Source: Albidovulum sp.
Lineage (GTDB): Bacteria > Pseudomonadota > Alphaproteobacteria > Rhodobacterales > Rhodobacteraceae
Assembly (NCBI GenBank): GCA_020637635.1
Contig: JACKKB010000011.1
Location: forward strand, 62,001 to 126,000
Length of the DNA: 64,000 nt
Direction of reading: 5' to 3'
In this document: positions 32,744 through 43,700 of the stretch, in pieces
Position numbering within the stretch: the first letter of the stretch is position 1
How the letters are laid out: every line of letters begins with the position of its first letter
Translations under genes and position numbers: made by a program
Notes under the pieces: generated by a model
Database searches by the model: none
What the model saw: only the letters and a program-made list of their open reading frames with translations
What the model was told of the DNA's origin: nothing

Positions 32744-33286
32744 ATGAGCCGTATCGACGAAACCAAGGACTTCATCCCCGTCCGCATCGCGGTGCTGACG
32801 GTATCGGATACGCGCGGGCTTGCCGAGGACCGTTCCGGCGACACGCTGGTCGAGCGGCTGACCGGGGCGGGGCATGTGCTGGCCGACCGCAGGATCGTGC
32901 AGGACGACCGCGCCGAGATCGCCGCCCGGCTGCGGGCCTGGGTGGCGGACCCCGGCATCGACGTGATCATGTCCACCGGCGGCACCGGGCTGACCGGGCG
33001 CGACGTCACGGTCGAGGCGCATCGCGATGTCTACGAGAAGGAGATCGAGGCCTTCGCCACCGTCTTCACCATCGTCTCGATGCAGAAGATCGGCACCAGC
33101 GCGGTGCAGAGCCGCGCGACGGGCGGCGTGGCCGGCGGCACCTATCTCTTCGCGCTCCCCGGAAGTCCCGGTGCCTGCAGGGATGCCTGGGACGAGATCC
33201 TGCGCTGGCAACTCGATTATCGACACCGGCCCTGCAACTTCGTCGAGATCCTGCCGCGGCTCGATGAGCACCTGCGGCGAAAATGA
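32744..33286 (+). CDS. moaB: Molybdenum cofactor biosynthesis protein B
   Basis: The 180-residue MogA/MoaB-fold protein shows IAVLTVSDTR near the N terminus, the molybdopterin-binding STGGTGLTGRDVT and the late LPGSPGAC loop. Family members adenylate molybdopterin or bind it before molybdate insertion. It lies 11 bases after the phosphoesterase stop. The other moa genes in the window (moaD, moaE) lie 12 kb away, so cofactor genes are scattered. Confidence 0.93.
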   Translation: MSRIDETKDFIPVRIAVLTVSDTRGLAEDRSGDTLVERLTGAGHVLADRRIVQDDRAEIAARLRAWVADPGIDVIMSTGGTGLTGRDVTVEAHRDVYEKEIEAFATVFTIVSMQKIGTSAVQSRATGGVAGGTYLFALPGSPGACRDAWDEILRWQLDYRHRPCNFVEILPRLDEHLRRK

Positions 33287-33366
33287 CCTTGCCCGCCGCG
33301 CCCAGCTGTGGCCCGATGGGCTGACGGGGTCGCGTGACGCGGGGCGACGGCGGCAGGATCAACCGG

Positions 33367-34842
33367 ATGAGAATGTTCTTCAGAAGCCTGAGCGGGCTCT
33401 TCCTCGCAGCGCTGGCACTTGGCCTTCTGGCCTTGGGTGCGGGGATGGTGCGCAACGCCATCGTCGCGCGCAATGCTGCCGAGGGGCCGGCGCGCACGGC
33501 GGCCGAGCGTGCCGCGAGCGCGCGGGTCACGGCCGTGACAGCGGCGACGATCGCCCCGGTGCTGACGGCCTACGGCCAGATCGTCAGCCGCCGCAGCCTT
33601 GAACTGCGGGCCGGGGCGGCGGGCACGGTGAGCGCGCTTTCGGCGAACTATGCCGATGGCGCCCCGGTCGCCGCGGGCGAGCTTCTGGTGCGGATCGATC
33701 CGGCCGATGCCGAAAGCGCAGTCGATCTGGCGCGTGCCGGGCTTGCCGAGGCGGAGGTCGAGGCGGAAAAGGCGGCCGAGGCCGAGACGCTGGCCGGCGA
33801 CGATCTGGCAGTGGCCGAGCGGCAGGTGGCCCTGCGCCAGCAGGCGCTCGACCGGCAGAGAGGGATCGCGGGCAAGGGGCTCGGAACGGCCGCCGATCTT
33901 GAAGCGGCCGAGCTTGCGCATCAGTCGGCCCTGCAGGGTGCCGTTTCGGCGCGTCAGGCGCTTGCCTCGGCGCGCGCGAATGCCAAGCTCGCCGAAACCG
34001 CGCGCGACCGCCAGAGGCTGGCCTATGCAGATGCCGAGCGGCGGCTGGCCGAGACCGAGCTGCGCGCGCCCTTCGCGGGGCTCCTCTCGGGGACCACGGC
34101 CGTTGCAGGCAGTCTTGTCACCAAGAACGAGAAACTCGGCGTTCTGGTCGATCCCGCGGCGCTGGAGGTGTCGTTCCGCATCTCGACGGCGCAGTTTGCG
34201 CGGCTGATCGATGCCCAGGGGGCGCTGCTGCCGCTCGCAGTGCGCGCCTCTCTCGACGTGGCCGGGCTCGATCTGGTGGCCGAGGGGCGCCTGTCGCGGG
34301 TCGATGCCGAGGTGGCCGAGGGATCGAGCGGGCGGATGATCTTCGCCACGCTCGGTCCGGCACCGGGCTTCCGGCCCGGGGATTTCGTCAGCCTCAGGAT
34401 AGAGGAGCCGGCCCTTGACGATGTCGCACTGCTGCCGGCGGCGGCAGTCGGGGCCGATGGCGCGGTTCTCGTGCTCGGCCCCGAGGACCGGCTGCAGGCG
34501 GTGCCCGTCACCGTGCTGCGCCGGCAGGACGACGACGTGATCGTCGGCGCCGGGTCGCTGGCAGGGCGCGAAGTGGTGGTGGAGCGCACGCCGATCCTCG
34601 GGGCGGGGATCCGCGTCGCGCCGATCCGGCCCTCGGGCGGGGCGGGCGCCGAAGACGCGGGCGCCGATGACGGCGCCTCGATGATCGACCTGGCGCCGGA
34701 GCGCCGCGCCGCGCTCATCAGCTTTGTCGAGAAAAGCGCCACGATGCCGGCCGCGGCCAAGGCGCGGGTCCTGGCGCAGTTGCGCGAAGGTCCGGTGCCG
34801 GCCGAGGTCGTGAGCCGCATCGAAGCGCGGATGGGCGGCTGA
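33367..34842 (+). CDS. RND efflux periplasmic adaptor subunit
   Basis: The 491-residue membrane-fusion protein has an N-terminal membrane anchor (about residues 8-28). A lipoyl-like half (LELRAGAAGTVSAL, VAAGELLVRIDPADAE) comes next. A long Ala/Glu/Arg alpha-hairpin follows (about 125-215), then the returning lipoyl half (ELRAPFAGLLSG) and beta-barrel domains. It bridges the inner-membrane RND pump to an outer-membrane channel. The stop overlaps the pump start by one base (TGATG). No outer-membrane channel gene is nearby. Confidence 0.92.
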   Translation: MRMFFRSLSGLFLAALALGLLALGAGMVRNAIVARNAAEGPARTAAERAASARVTAVTAATIAPVLTAYGQIVSRRSLELRAGAAGTVSALSANYADGAPVAAGELLVRIDPADAESAVDLARAGLAEAEVEAEKAAEAETLAGDDLAVAERQVALRQQALDRQRGIAGKGLGTAADLEAAELAHQSALQGAVSARQALASARANAKLAETARDRQRLAYADAERRLAETELRAPFAGLLSGTTAVAGSLVTKNEKLGVLVDPAALEVSFRISTAQFARLIDAQGALLPLAVRASLDVAGLDLVAEGRLSRVDAEVAEGSSGRMIFATLGPAPGFRPGDFVSLRIEEPALDDVALLPAAAVGADGAVLVLGPEDRLQAVPVTVLRRQDDDVIVGAGSLAGREVVVERTPILGAGIRVAPIRPSGGAGAEDAGADDGASMIDLAPERRAALISFVEKSATMPAAAKARVLAQLREGPVPAEVVSRIEARMGG

Positions 34843-37800
34843 TGGCCGGGCCGGGCGACAGCGGGGGACGGGCTGCCGCCAAGGGCCTTCTGGCCTATTT
34901 CACCCGCCACGCGACGGCGGCGAACCTTGTCTTCGTGCTCTGCATCGCCGCGGGACTGGCGGCGCTGCCGCGGATGCGGGCACAGTATTTCCCCGATGTC
35001 GTCGTGCAGGAAATCGACGTTTCGGTCGCCTGGGACGGCGCCGGGGCGGAGGATGTCGACAGGGCCATCGTCCAGCTTGTGGAGCCGGGGCTCATCGGCA
35101 TCGAGGGGGTGCAGGATGTGACCTCCACGGCACGCGAGGGCCGCGCCGGAATCAACCTGGAGTTCGAACCCGGCTGGGACATGAACCGCGCGCAGGGCGA
35201 TGTCGAGGCGGCACTCGCCGCGGCGGGGGCGCTGCCGGAAGGTGCCGACGACCCGACCGTCACGCTTGGCGCCTGGCGTGACCGCGTGACCGATGTCGTG
35301 ATTTCCGGGCCGGTCGGCTATGACCAGCTGACCCGCCTTGCCGACGACTTTCTCGTGCGGCTGCACCGGGCCGGCGTCACCCGCGCCTCGATCCAGGGGA
35401 TCGGCGCGCCGGATCTGACCGTCGAGGTCTCGGCCGCGGCGCTTCTGCGCTATGATCTCACGCTTTCGCAGATCGCCGAGCGGATCGCGGCCGAGGTCGA
35501 TCCCGATCCTGCCGGCGAGATCGGCGGCGGCGCCGCGCGGTTGCGCACCGGCAGCGAAAAGCGCAGCCCCGAGGCGCTCCGCGCGATCGCGCTGCGCAGC
35601 GATGCGGATGGCGGCGCGCTCATGCTCGGCGATGTCGCGGTGGTGCGCCAGGAGGCCGGCAACGCCGTCCTCGGCTATTACTCGGGCGGCAATCCGGCGG
35701 TGCTCCTGCGCGCCGAACGTTCGGCCGAGGGCGATGCGATCGCGATCCAGAAAAGCGTCGAGAGCACCGCCGCCGAGATGCGCGCGACACTTCCGGCCGG
35801 GGTGACGATCGACCTCATCCGCTCGCGGTCCGAGGAAATCGAGGCGCGGCTCGACATCCTGCTCGGCAACGGGCTGATGGGGCTGGGGCTCGTGGTCACA
35901 CTGCTCTTCCTCTTCCTCAATGCGCGCACCGCCTTCTGGGTGGCGGCGGGCATTCCGGTGGCGATGCTGGCGGCGGCGGCGATCATGTATTCGGTCGGCA
36001 TCACGCTCAACATGATGTCGCTCTTCGCGCTGATCCTGACGCTCGGCATCGTTGTCGACGACGCGATCGTGGTGGGCGAACACGCCGATTACCGCGCCCG
36101 CACCCTGGGAGAGCCGGCCGTGATCGCGGCCGAGAACGCGGTCCGGCGGATGGCGGCGCCGGTCTTTTCCTCGACCATCACCACGGTCATCGCCTTTCTC
36201 GGGCTGATGGCGATTTCGGGGCGGTTCGGCGACCTCATCGCCGATATTCCCTTCACTGTCAGCGTCGTGCTGCTGGCATCGCTGATCGAATCCTTCCTCA
36301 TCCTGCCCAATCACATGGCGCATGCCCTGTCGCGGATCGGCCGGGGGCGCTGGTACGACGCGCCGAGCCGGGTCATGAACCGCGGGCTAGGCTGGGTGCG
36401 TGACCGGCTGGTGCGGCCGCTGACGCGGGCAGTCATCGTTGCGCGCTACCCGGTGATCGCCGGCGCCGTCGCGCTCCTGGCCTGGGAAGGCTCGCTCTTC
36501 CTGCGCGGGGACGTCGCGTGGCGGTTCTTCAACTCGCCCGAGCAGCCGGTCATCACCGGCAACTTCGCCATGCTGCCCGGGGCGACGATCGAGGATACGC
36601 GGCGCGTGATGGCGGCGCTCCAGGCTTCGACCGACGCGGTGGCGGAGACTTTCCGCGACGGGCAGGGCGGGGCCAACCCCCTGCGTTTCGTCCTGGCCCA
36701 GATCGGGGCCAACTCCTGGCCCTATCTCGCCAGTTCCGACACCAAGGAGCCCGAACAGCTCGGCTCGATCTCGATCGAGCTCTCCGATCCCGATCTGCGA
36801 AGCTGGACAGCGTCCGATTTCGTCACGGCGCTGCAGAAGGCCGCGCCGCGCGATCCGATGCTCGAGGAACTGTCGTTCCGGGGCTGGCACTCGGGGCCCG
36901 GCGGCGATGCGATCGACGTGCAGCTCTACGGGGCCGGGGCCGGGGAGCTGAAGCGGGCCGCCGAGGCGCTGAAGCGCGGGCTCGAACGGTTTCCGGAGGT
37001 CTCGGGACTCGAGGATACCATGCCCTACGACAAGGACGAGCTGCTGCTCGATCTGACGCCCCAGGGGCGCGCGCTCGGCTTCACGGTCGAGGCGCTCGGG
37101 CGCGAATTGCGCAACCGGCTGAGCGGGATCGAGGCGGCGACCTTCCCTGACGGCACGCGCACCGCCGCGATCCGCGTCGAACTGCCCGCGAGCGAGCTGA
37201 CGGCGGATTTCCTCGACCGGACGCAGCTCCGGACCGCGACCGGCAGCTACGTGCCGCTCGGCGATATCGTCAGCGTCTCGCACCGCTCCGGCTTCTCGAC
37301 CATCCGGCGCGAGAATGGCCAGCGGGTGATCACCGTGACCGGCGCGCTCGACGAGGGCGACCCGGCGCGCGCGGCCGCGATCACCTCGGCGCTCGAGCGC
37401 GAGATCCTGCCCGCGATCGCGGCCGACCACGGGGTCGGCTTCGCGCTTGCGGGCCTGCACGAACAGGAGGACCGGTTCCTCAGCGATGCGCTTGTCGGGC
37501 TCGCCGGGGCGCTCATGGGCATCTTCGCGGTCCTGGCCTGGATCTTCGCGAGCTGGACGCGGCCGGTCGTCGTGATGTCGGTCATCCCGCTCAGCCTGAT
37601 CGGGGCGATCCATGGCCACTGGATCTGGGACATACCCATGTCGATGTTCTCGGTCGTGGGGCTCATCGGCATGAGCGGGATCATCATCAATGACGCGATC
37701 GTGCTCGTCTCGACGGTCGATGAATATGCCCCGGGGCGGAACTTCCGCGCCGCCGTCGTCGATGCGGTGGCCGACCGGCTGCGTCCGGTCATGCTGACGA

Positions 37801-38204
37801 CGGTCACGACCGTCTTCGGGCTGGCGCCGCTTCTCTACGAAAGCTCGCGTCAGGCGCAATTCCTGAAGCCGACGGTGATCACGCTCTGCTACGGGCTTGG
37901 CTTCGGCATGGTGCTGGTGCTCCTCGTGGTGCCGGCGCTCTTGGTCGTGCAGCAGGATCTGCGGCGGCAGTTCGCGGCGCTTGGGCGGGCGGCGCGGATC
38001 GCGGCGCTCCGGCCCTATCTGGCGCTCGGCGCGCTGGCCACGCTGCTCGGCTTTGCCGTCTTTCTCTGGCCGGTCATGGCCGATGGCGCGCCACCGCTGG
38101 CCGGCTTCCTGCGCTACATCGCCAGCGTCGCGGCGGCACTTCTGCTGATCGCGATGGCGGGGGCGGTGCTGATACGGCGGCGTCAGCCGCGATCGCACCC
38201 CTGA
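34842..38204 (+). CDS. RND-family efflux permease (AcrB/MdtB type)
   Basis: The 1120-residue proton-driven pump has twelve membrane helices in two halves, each followed by a large periplasmic part. Landmarks are the start YFTRHATAANLVFVLCIAAG, the repeated GIVVDDAIVVGEH and GIIINDAIVLVSTVDEY in helices 4 and 10, and a 90-residue extra C-terminal part with two more hydrophobic stretches. That tail makes it longer than AcrB (1049). Substrate unknown. The 3' end overlaps the convergent DsbD-N-like gene by 22 bases. Confidence 0.93.
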   Translation: MAGPGDSGGRAAAKGLLAYFTRHATAANLVFVLCIAAGLAALPRMRAQYFPDVVVQEIDVSVAWDGAGAEDVDRAIVQLVEPGLIGIEGVQDVTSTAREGRAGINLEFEPGWDMNRAQGDVEAALAAAGALPEGADDPTVTLGAWRDRVTDVVISGPVGYDQLTRLADDFLVRLHRAGVTRASIQGIGAPDLTVEVSAAALLRYDLTLSQIAERIAAEVDPDPAGEIGGGAARLRTGSEKRSPEALRAIALRSDADGGALMLGDVAVVRQEAGNAVLGYYSGGNPAVLLRAERSAEGDAIAIQKSVESTAAEMRATLPAGVTIDLIRSRSEEIEARLDILLGNGLMGLGLVVTLLFLFLNARTAFWVAAGIPVAMLAAAAIMYSVGITLNMMSLFALILTLGIVVDDAIVVGEHADYRARTLGEPAVIAAENAVRRMAAPVFSSTITTVIAFLGLMAISGRFGDLIADIPFTVSVVLLASLIESFLILPNHMAHALSRIGRGRWYDAPSRVMNRGLGWVRDRLVRPLTRAVIVARYPVIAGAVALLAWEGSLFLRGDVAWRFFNSPEQPVITGNFAMLPGATIEDTRRVMAALQASTDAVAETFRDGQGGANPLRFVLAQIGANSWPYLASSDTKEPEQLGSISIELSDPDLRSWTASDFVTALQKAAPRDPMLEELSFRGWHSGPGGDAIDVQLYGAGAGELKRAAEALKRGLERFPEVSGLEDTMPYDKDELLLDLTPQGRALGFTVEALGRELRNRLSGIEAATFPDGTRTAAIRVELPASELTADFLDRTQLRTATGSYVPLGDIVSVSHRSGFSTIRRENGQRVITVTGALDEGDPARAAAITSALEREILPAIAADHGVGFALAGLHEQEDRFLSDALVGLAGALMGIFAVLAWIFASWTRPVVVMSVIPLSLIGAIHGHWIWDIPMSMFSVVGLIGMSGIIINDAIVLVSTVDEYAPGRNFRAAVVDAVADRLRPVMLTTVTTVFGLAPLLYESSRQAQFLKPTVITLCYGLGFGMVLVLLVVPALLVVQQDLRRQFAALGRAARIAALRPYLALGALATLLGFAVFLWPVMADGAPPLAGFLRYIASVAAALLLIAMAGAVLIRRRQPRSHP

Positions 38205-39001
38205 AGCTCCACCGCCCGGCCGCCCTCGGCAAAGACGGTGATCCGCACCCGCGACAGATCGAGTGCAAATGGCTTGCCGTCCGACGGCACCAGATCGGCC
38301 TCGGCGTTCAGGACCGATCCCTTGCGCCGTGCCGTCGCCTGCGAGACCCAGATCGGGCTGCCCTCCACCTCGATCACCGGCATTTCGCCGCCGCCGAGAG
38401 AGGGCAGCGTCAGCGCGGCCGAGAGCTTCAGCCCGTCGCGGATCGGTTCGACCGTGCAATGCGCCGCCGAGAGACCCGCCGCACGGGCATCGCCCGGGGT
38501 CGCGTCGAGCGCGCGGCGGATCGCCGGATCGGAGGCGCCCGGGCCTGACAGATCGGCGGCGACATCGACGGTAACGGGCACGCAGATTTCCTCGCAGACG
38601 CCAAGCGACACATGGGCGCTGGCGCGCATCGGCTGGCCCGGTGTGGCAGGTCGGAACTCGATCGGCAGCACCAGTTTGTCGCGATATCCGAGCGTGCGGT
38701 AGCCGTTCAGCTCAAAGATCTCCGGCCTTGGCCAGCGGAAGGTCACCGAGCCGAGGTTGCGCGATCCCTTCCAATCGAATTCGGGCGGGATGCCGGCATC
38801 GCCGGGGCTGCGCCAGTAGGTCTTCCAGCCCGGCGCGAGCACGAGGTGCAGGGCGGCGATGCGGGTGCCGTCGGGGGTTGTCCAGCCGGGACGCAATTCG
38901 GCGCGGACGACATTGTCCGGCACGCTCTGCGCGGCTGCAGGCGCAGCACCGGCCAGCGCGATGGCTGCGAGGACCGCGGCGGGAATGTTCGGCAACGACA
39001 T
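38183..39001 (-). CDS. DsbD N-terminal-domain periplasmic protein
   Basis: The 272-residue protein carries a signal peptide (residues 1-24, ending AAAQS) and a DsbD-alpha-like domain. It has LVLAPGWKTYWRSPGDAG, GYRDKLVLPIEF and the CxxxC-type redox motif GVCEEICVPV (about residues 136-141). The membrane-spanning and thioredoxin parts of DsbD are absent, so it is a stand-alone disulfide carrier or receptor. It starts at the complement of 39001, divergent from algH, and converges with the RND gene. Confidence 0.87.
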   Translation of the reverse strand: MSLPNIPAAVLAAIALAGAAPAAAQSVPDNVVRAELRPGWTTPDGTRIAALHLVLAPGWKTYWRSPGDAGIPPEFDWKGSRNLGSVTFRWPRPEIFELNGYRTLGYRDKLVLPIEFRPATPGQPMRASAHVSLGVCEEICVPVTVDVAADLSGPGASDPAIRRALDATPGDARAAGLSAAHCTVEPIRDGLKLSAALTLPSLGGGEMPVIEVEGSPIWVSQATARRKGSVLNAEADLVPSDGKPFALDLSRVRITVFAEGGRAVELQGCDRG

Positions 39002-39113
39002 GACTCCGGCATAGGCGATTTCAGCACAAATGAAAGGCAGATCCTTGCCGCTCACAAAGAGTTTTGTGCACCGGGGCCTTGTGCGAAGCCGGCACGGGGG
39101 CGATGCTCGGGGC

Positions 39114-39680
39114 ATGGAAACCGCCATGGATCTCAGCGGCCAGTTACTCGTGGCGATGCCGGGGATGGGCGATCCGCGGTTCGAGCGGAGCGTGATCTTT
39201 CTCTGCGCGCATTCGGCCGAGGGCGCCATGGGGCTGATCGTCAACCGTCCGGTTCCCGATCTTTCGTTCGAGGACCTCTTGGATCAGCTCGGGCTCGAGC
39301 TTGGCTCGGGGCAGCCGCCGATCCGGGTGCATTTCGGCGGGCCGGTCGAGGTTTCGCGCGGTTTCGTGCTGCATTCGACCGATTACGGCGGACAGGGTGC
39401 GACGTTGCAGGTCGACGACCGTTTCGGCATGACCGCGACGGTCGACGTGCTCCAGGACATCGCCAGGGGCGCGGGGCCCGGCGTCTCGCTCCTGGCGCTC
39501 GGCTACGCCGGCTGGGGGCCGGGGCAGCTCGAGAGCGAGATCCTGCGCAACGGCTGGCTGACCTGCGCGGCGTCGCGCGATCTGGTCTTCGATGCGCCGG
39601 ACGAGGCGAAGTGGGCGCGTGCGCTGGCGACGCTCGGCGTCGATCCGGTGACGCTTTCTCCGTCGGCCGGGCACGCCTGA
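39114..39680 (+). CDS. YqgE/AlgH-family protein
   Basis: The 188-residue protein contains the family start DLSGQLLVAMPGMGDPRFERSV, then CAHSAEGAMGLIVNRP, VHFGGPVEVSRGFVLHS and GYAGWGPGQLE. YqgE/AlgH proteins are cytoplasmic. They were first described as transcriptional regulators, but their molecular role is not settled. Two in-frame ATGs, 39114 and 39126, could start it; both have weak ribosome-binding sites. It ends 3 bases before the convergent Gfa-GNAT gene. Confidence 0.93.
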   Translation: METAMDLSGQLLVAMPGMGDPRFERSVIFLCAHSAEGAMGLIVNRPVPDLSFEDLLDQLGLELGSGQPPIRVHFGGPVEVSRGFVLHSTDYGGQGATLQVDDRFGMTATVDVLQDIARGAGPGVSLLALGYAGWGPGQLESEILRNGWLTCAASRDLVFDAPDEAKWARALATLGVDPVTLSPSAGHA

Positions 39681-39683
39681 GCT

Positions 39684-40532
39684 TCAGTCGAGCGCGCGCC
39701 GGTAGGTGCGCGAGGTCGCCCGGTCAAAGCCCTCATGGGCGGTTTCGCCCGCGGGCACGAAGCCCATGGCCGCGAAGGCCCTTTGGTTCGCACTCAGCTC
39801 AACCCGGGTCTGCAGTTCCAGCGCGCCCAGGCCTCGCGCACGGGCACGCACCGCCGCGTGGTCGATGAGTTGCCGCGCGAGACCCTCGCCGCGCCGCGCG
39901 CCGGCGACCGCGAGCTTGCCGACGTAGAGCGCATCTGCCTTCGGCGTCAGGAAAACGCACGCTATCAGGCTGTCCCGCTCCTCGATCACCCAGACCTCGC
40001 CGGCGCCGGCTTGCCGCGCGATGTCGTCAAGGCTCAGGCGGTGCATCGACGAGGGCGGGTCGATGACCCCGTCCATATAGGCGAACTCCGTGCGGATGAG
40101 GTCAAGGACCGGCCCCATGTCATCGCCGGGCTCAAGGCGCCGCGGGGTGTAGCGGCGCGGCAGCCCGTCGGCGAGGCGAAGCCAGGGCAGGCGCTCTTGG
40201 GCATGGACATGCGCCGTGGCCGCGAATGTCTCCGGCGCGTCGAGCGTGCAGGCGTAGAGGTCGATCTCGTGGCTGCGCTCATGGCTCTGGTAGGCCATCT
40301 GCGACCCGCAGCGGGGGCAGAAGGCGCGCGTTGCGCCGGGGCTGGAGCGGTATTCGGCGGGCGTCGACGCGACCCAGCCGAACCGCGCGCGATCGACGGC
40401 GAAGAAGCTCGTGAAAGGCGATGAGGTCGCGCGCCGGCAGCTCTCGCAGTGGCAATGCACCTGCCAGTTCGGCGTGCCCTCGAAGCGATAGCGCACATTG
40501 CCGCAAAGGCACCGTCCGGTTCCACCGTCCAT
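39684..40532 (-). CDS. Fusion of a Gfa/CENP-V-like zinc domain and a GNAT acetyltransferase
   Basis: The 282-residue protein has two clear halves. Residues 1-125 are a glutathione-dependent formaldehyde-activating (Gfa) fold with the zinc ligands Cys8/Cys10, Cys27/Cys29/Cys32 and Cys72/Cys75. Residues 130-282 are a GNAT domain with the acetyl-CoA loop ARRGEGLA and the end NQRAFAAMGFV. There is no stop between them. Gfa-fold proteins bind thiol adducts; the fusion suggests acetylation of a thiol-linked or small-molecule substrate, which is inference. Confidence 0.85.
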   Translation of the reverse strand: MDGGTGRCLCGNVRYRFEGTPNWQVHCHCESCRRATSSPFTSFFAVDRARFGWVASTPAEYRSSPGATRAFCPRCGSQMAYQSHERSHEIDLYACTLDAPETFAATAHVHAQERLPWLRLADGLPRRYTPRRLEPGDDMGPVLDLIRTEFAYMDGVIDPPSSMHRLSLDDIARQAGAGEVWVIEERDSLIACVFLTPKADALYVGKLAVAGARRGEGLARQLIDHAAVRARARGLGALELQTRVELSANQRAFAAMGFVPAGETAHEGFDRATSRTYRRALD

Positions 40533-40744
40533 GATCCGCTCCCCGATTGTGGCGGCGCAGTCTGGCGCCAGGCGGGGGGCGGAGGCAAGGGCCCCGTTTG
40601 CGGGCGGGTGAGCAAGGAAGCCGCGCGAACGCTCCAATATCTTGTGGATAACGGCAAAGCGCCGCCCATATGAGGGGCGGTTCCATTGACTTGGCCGGGC
40701 TCTCGTCCAAGGATTGGCGCCTTGAAGGAATCACCGGCCCGCCC

Positions 40745-43700
40745 TTGCGTTTCACACGGCTCAGACTGAACGGCTTCAAAAGCTTCGTCGACCCCACGGA
40801 TCTCGTGATCCACGAGGGGCTGACGGGCGTTGTCGGACCGAACGGATGCGGCAAGTCGAACCTGCTCGAGGCGCTGCGCTGGGTGATGGGCGAAAACCGC
40901 CCGACCGCGATGCGCGGCGACGGGATGGAAGACGTCATCTTTGCCGGCGCCGCCTCGCGCCCGGCGCGGAACTTTGCCGAGGTCGCGCTCAGCATCGACA
41001 ATTCCGAACGCCTCGCACCCTCGGGCTTCAACGAGCTCGACACGCTCGACATCGTTCGGCGGATCACGCGCGATGCCGGCTCCGCCTACCGGGTGAATAC
41101 CAAGGAGGTGCGCGCGCGCGACGTGCAGATGCTCTTCGCCGACGCCTCGACCGGGTCGCATTCGCCGGCACTGGTGCGGCAGGGGCAGATCTCCGAGCTG
41201 ATCAACGCGCGGCCCAAGAACCGGCGGCGGATCCTCGAGGAGGCGGCCGGGATCTCGGGTCTCTACCAGCGCCGCCACGAGGCCGAGCTGAAGCTGCAGG
41301 GAACCGAACAGAACCTCGCCCGGGTCGAGGATGTTGTCGAACAGCTGGCGGCGCAGTTGCAGGCGCTGGCGCGTCAGGCGCGGCAGGCGGCGCGCTATCG
41401 CGAGATCGGCGAAGAGTTGCGCCGCGCCGAGGGCATGCTGCTCTATCGGCGCTGGCGCGAAGCCGATCAGGCCCGGGCCGGCGCCGAGGCCGAGCTGAGC
41501 GAGCGGACCCGGCTTGCCGCGGCGGCCGAGGCGGCGGCGCGCAAGGCGGTGACGGCCCGCGCCGATCGCGAAGAGGCGCTGCCGCCGCTGCGCGAGGAAG
41601 AGGCCATCGCGGCGGCGGTGTTGCAGCGCCTGCAGGTCAGCCGCGACACGCTGAAGGATCAGGAGGCGCGGGCGCTGCAGGCGATCGAGACATTGCGGGG
41701 CCGGATCGCCCAGCTCGGCCTCGACATGGAGCGCGAGACGGGGCTCAACCGCGACGCCGGCGAGACGATCGCCAGGCTGGAAGCCGAGGCGGTGCAGCTG
41801 TCGGAGGCCAGCGACGGGCACGAGGCGCGCCTTGCCGCGGCACAGGTCGAGGCGCAGACCGCGGTCGAGGTCATGGCCGAGCGCGAGGCCGCGCTTTCGG
41901 AACTGACCGAGGACGTTGCGCGGCTCTCTGCGCGCCACCAGTCTGCACAGCGCCTTCTGTCCGACAGTCGCTCGACGCTGGCGCGGTCCGAGGCCGAGGC
42001 CGGGCGGGCCGCCAGCGCGGCGGTCGAGGCCGAGGCGGCGCTGGCGCGGGCGGCTGAAGACCACGCCGCCGCCGAAGCGGCCCAGGCGGAAGCCGGGCGC
42101 GCATCGGAGGCGACCGAGTCGGCGCTGGTGAAGGCCGACGAGGCCCGCACCGAGGCCCAGGCCCGCGAGGCCGAGGCCCGCGCCGCGCTGTCGGAATCCG
42201 AAGGCGAGGCAGGGGCGCTCCGGGCCGAGGCTGCGGCCCTTCTGCGGCTCGTCGATCGCGAGGCGGCCTCGGGCAAGCTGGTGCTCGACCGGGTCGAGGT
42301 CGCCAAGGGGTTCGAAAAGGCGCTGGGCGCGGCACTTGCCGACGACCTGCGGGCGCCCGAGATCGCCGAGGCCGGGGTTTCGGGCTGGGCTGTCTTGCCC
42401 GCCTACCGCGAGGGGCAGGCTCTGCCAGCAGGGGTGGCGCCGCTGTCCTCGAAGGTGAAGGTGCCCGAGGTGCTGGCGCGCCGCGTCGCGCAGATCGGTC
42501 TCGTCGAGCGCAAGGATGGCGCGCGGCTGCAGCCGGCGCTCCGGCCCGGCCAGCGGCTGGTCTCGATCGAGGGCGATCTCTGGCGCTGGGACGGGTTCCG
42601 CGCGGCGGCCGAGGACGCGCCGACCGCCGCGGCGCTTCGGCTCCAGCAGTTGAACCGGCTGGTCGAGCTGAAGCGCGATCTCGAGGATGTGGTCGCCCGG
42701 GCGGATGGCGCGCGGCAGGCGCATGAGCATCTGACGCGCCGGCTGAGCGAGACGACCGCAGCCGACCGCGCCGCGCGCGAGGCCCGGCGCGCCGCCGACC
42801 AGCGCATGGCCGAGGCGAGCCGGGCGCTCTCCAGGGCAGAGGCCGACCGTTCGATCGCGGGCGGCAAGCTGGAAAGCGCGCGCCTTGCGGTCGCGCGCCA
42901 CGAGGAAGAGGCGCGCGGCGCGCGAGCCCGGCTGAAGGAAGCGGAGACGGCGCTTGCGGTGCTGCCCGATATCGAGGCGGCGCGCGCCGAGGTCGAGGAC
43001 GTGAAGCTGACCGTCGAGGCGGCCCGGCTGACGATGATGACCAAGCGCTCCGCCCATGACGAGACCCGCCGCGAGGGCGAGGCAAGAGCCAAGCGCGCGC
43101 AGCAGGTGGTCAGCGACATCGCCGGCTGGCGGCAACGGCTTGAGACGGCGGAGCGGCGCATGGCGGAGCTCGTCGAGCGCAAGGCCGCAAGCGAGGCCGA
43201 ACTGGCCGAGGCGGACGCGGTTCCGGCCGAGATTGCCGCGAAGAAGGCCGAGCTCGCCGAGGCGATCGAGGCGGCCGAGACGCGCCGGCGCGGCGCCGCC
43301 GACCGGCTGGCCGAGGCCGAGACGATGCTGCGCGAGGCCGCCCTTCATGAACGCGAGAGCGAACGTGCCGCCTCGGAGGCGCGCGAGGCGCGGGCGCGGG
43401 CCGAGGCGCGGGCCGAGGCGGCGCGCGAGAGCCTTGCCCTGGCCCTTGAGCGGATGATCGAGGAGACCGAGATGCGGCCCGTCGAGCTGCTGCAGCGGCT
43501 CGGCGCCGATCCCGAGACGATGCCGGCGGCCGAGGTGCTCGACGCCGATGTGCAGCGGCTCCGGCGTCAGCGCGACGCGCTCGGCGCGGTGAACCTGCGC
43601 GCCGAGGAGGACGCGCGCGAGGTGCAGGACGAACACGACACGCTCGTCAGTGAAAAGGCCGATCTGGAAGAGGCGATCAAGAAGCTCCGCTCCGGCATCG

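Noticed and set aside
36387..38459. 690-codon minus-strand frame across the RND pump
   Set aside because: Antisense shadow, R/D/G-rich product with no family, and the RND gene is complete on the other strand.
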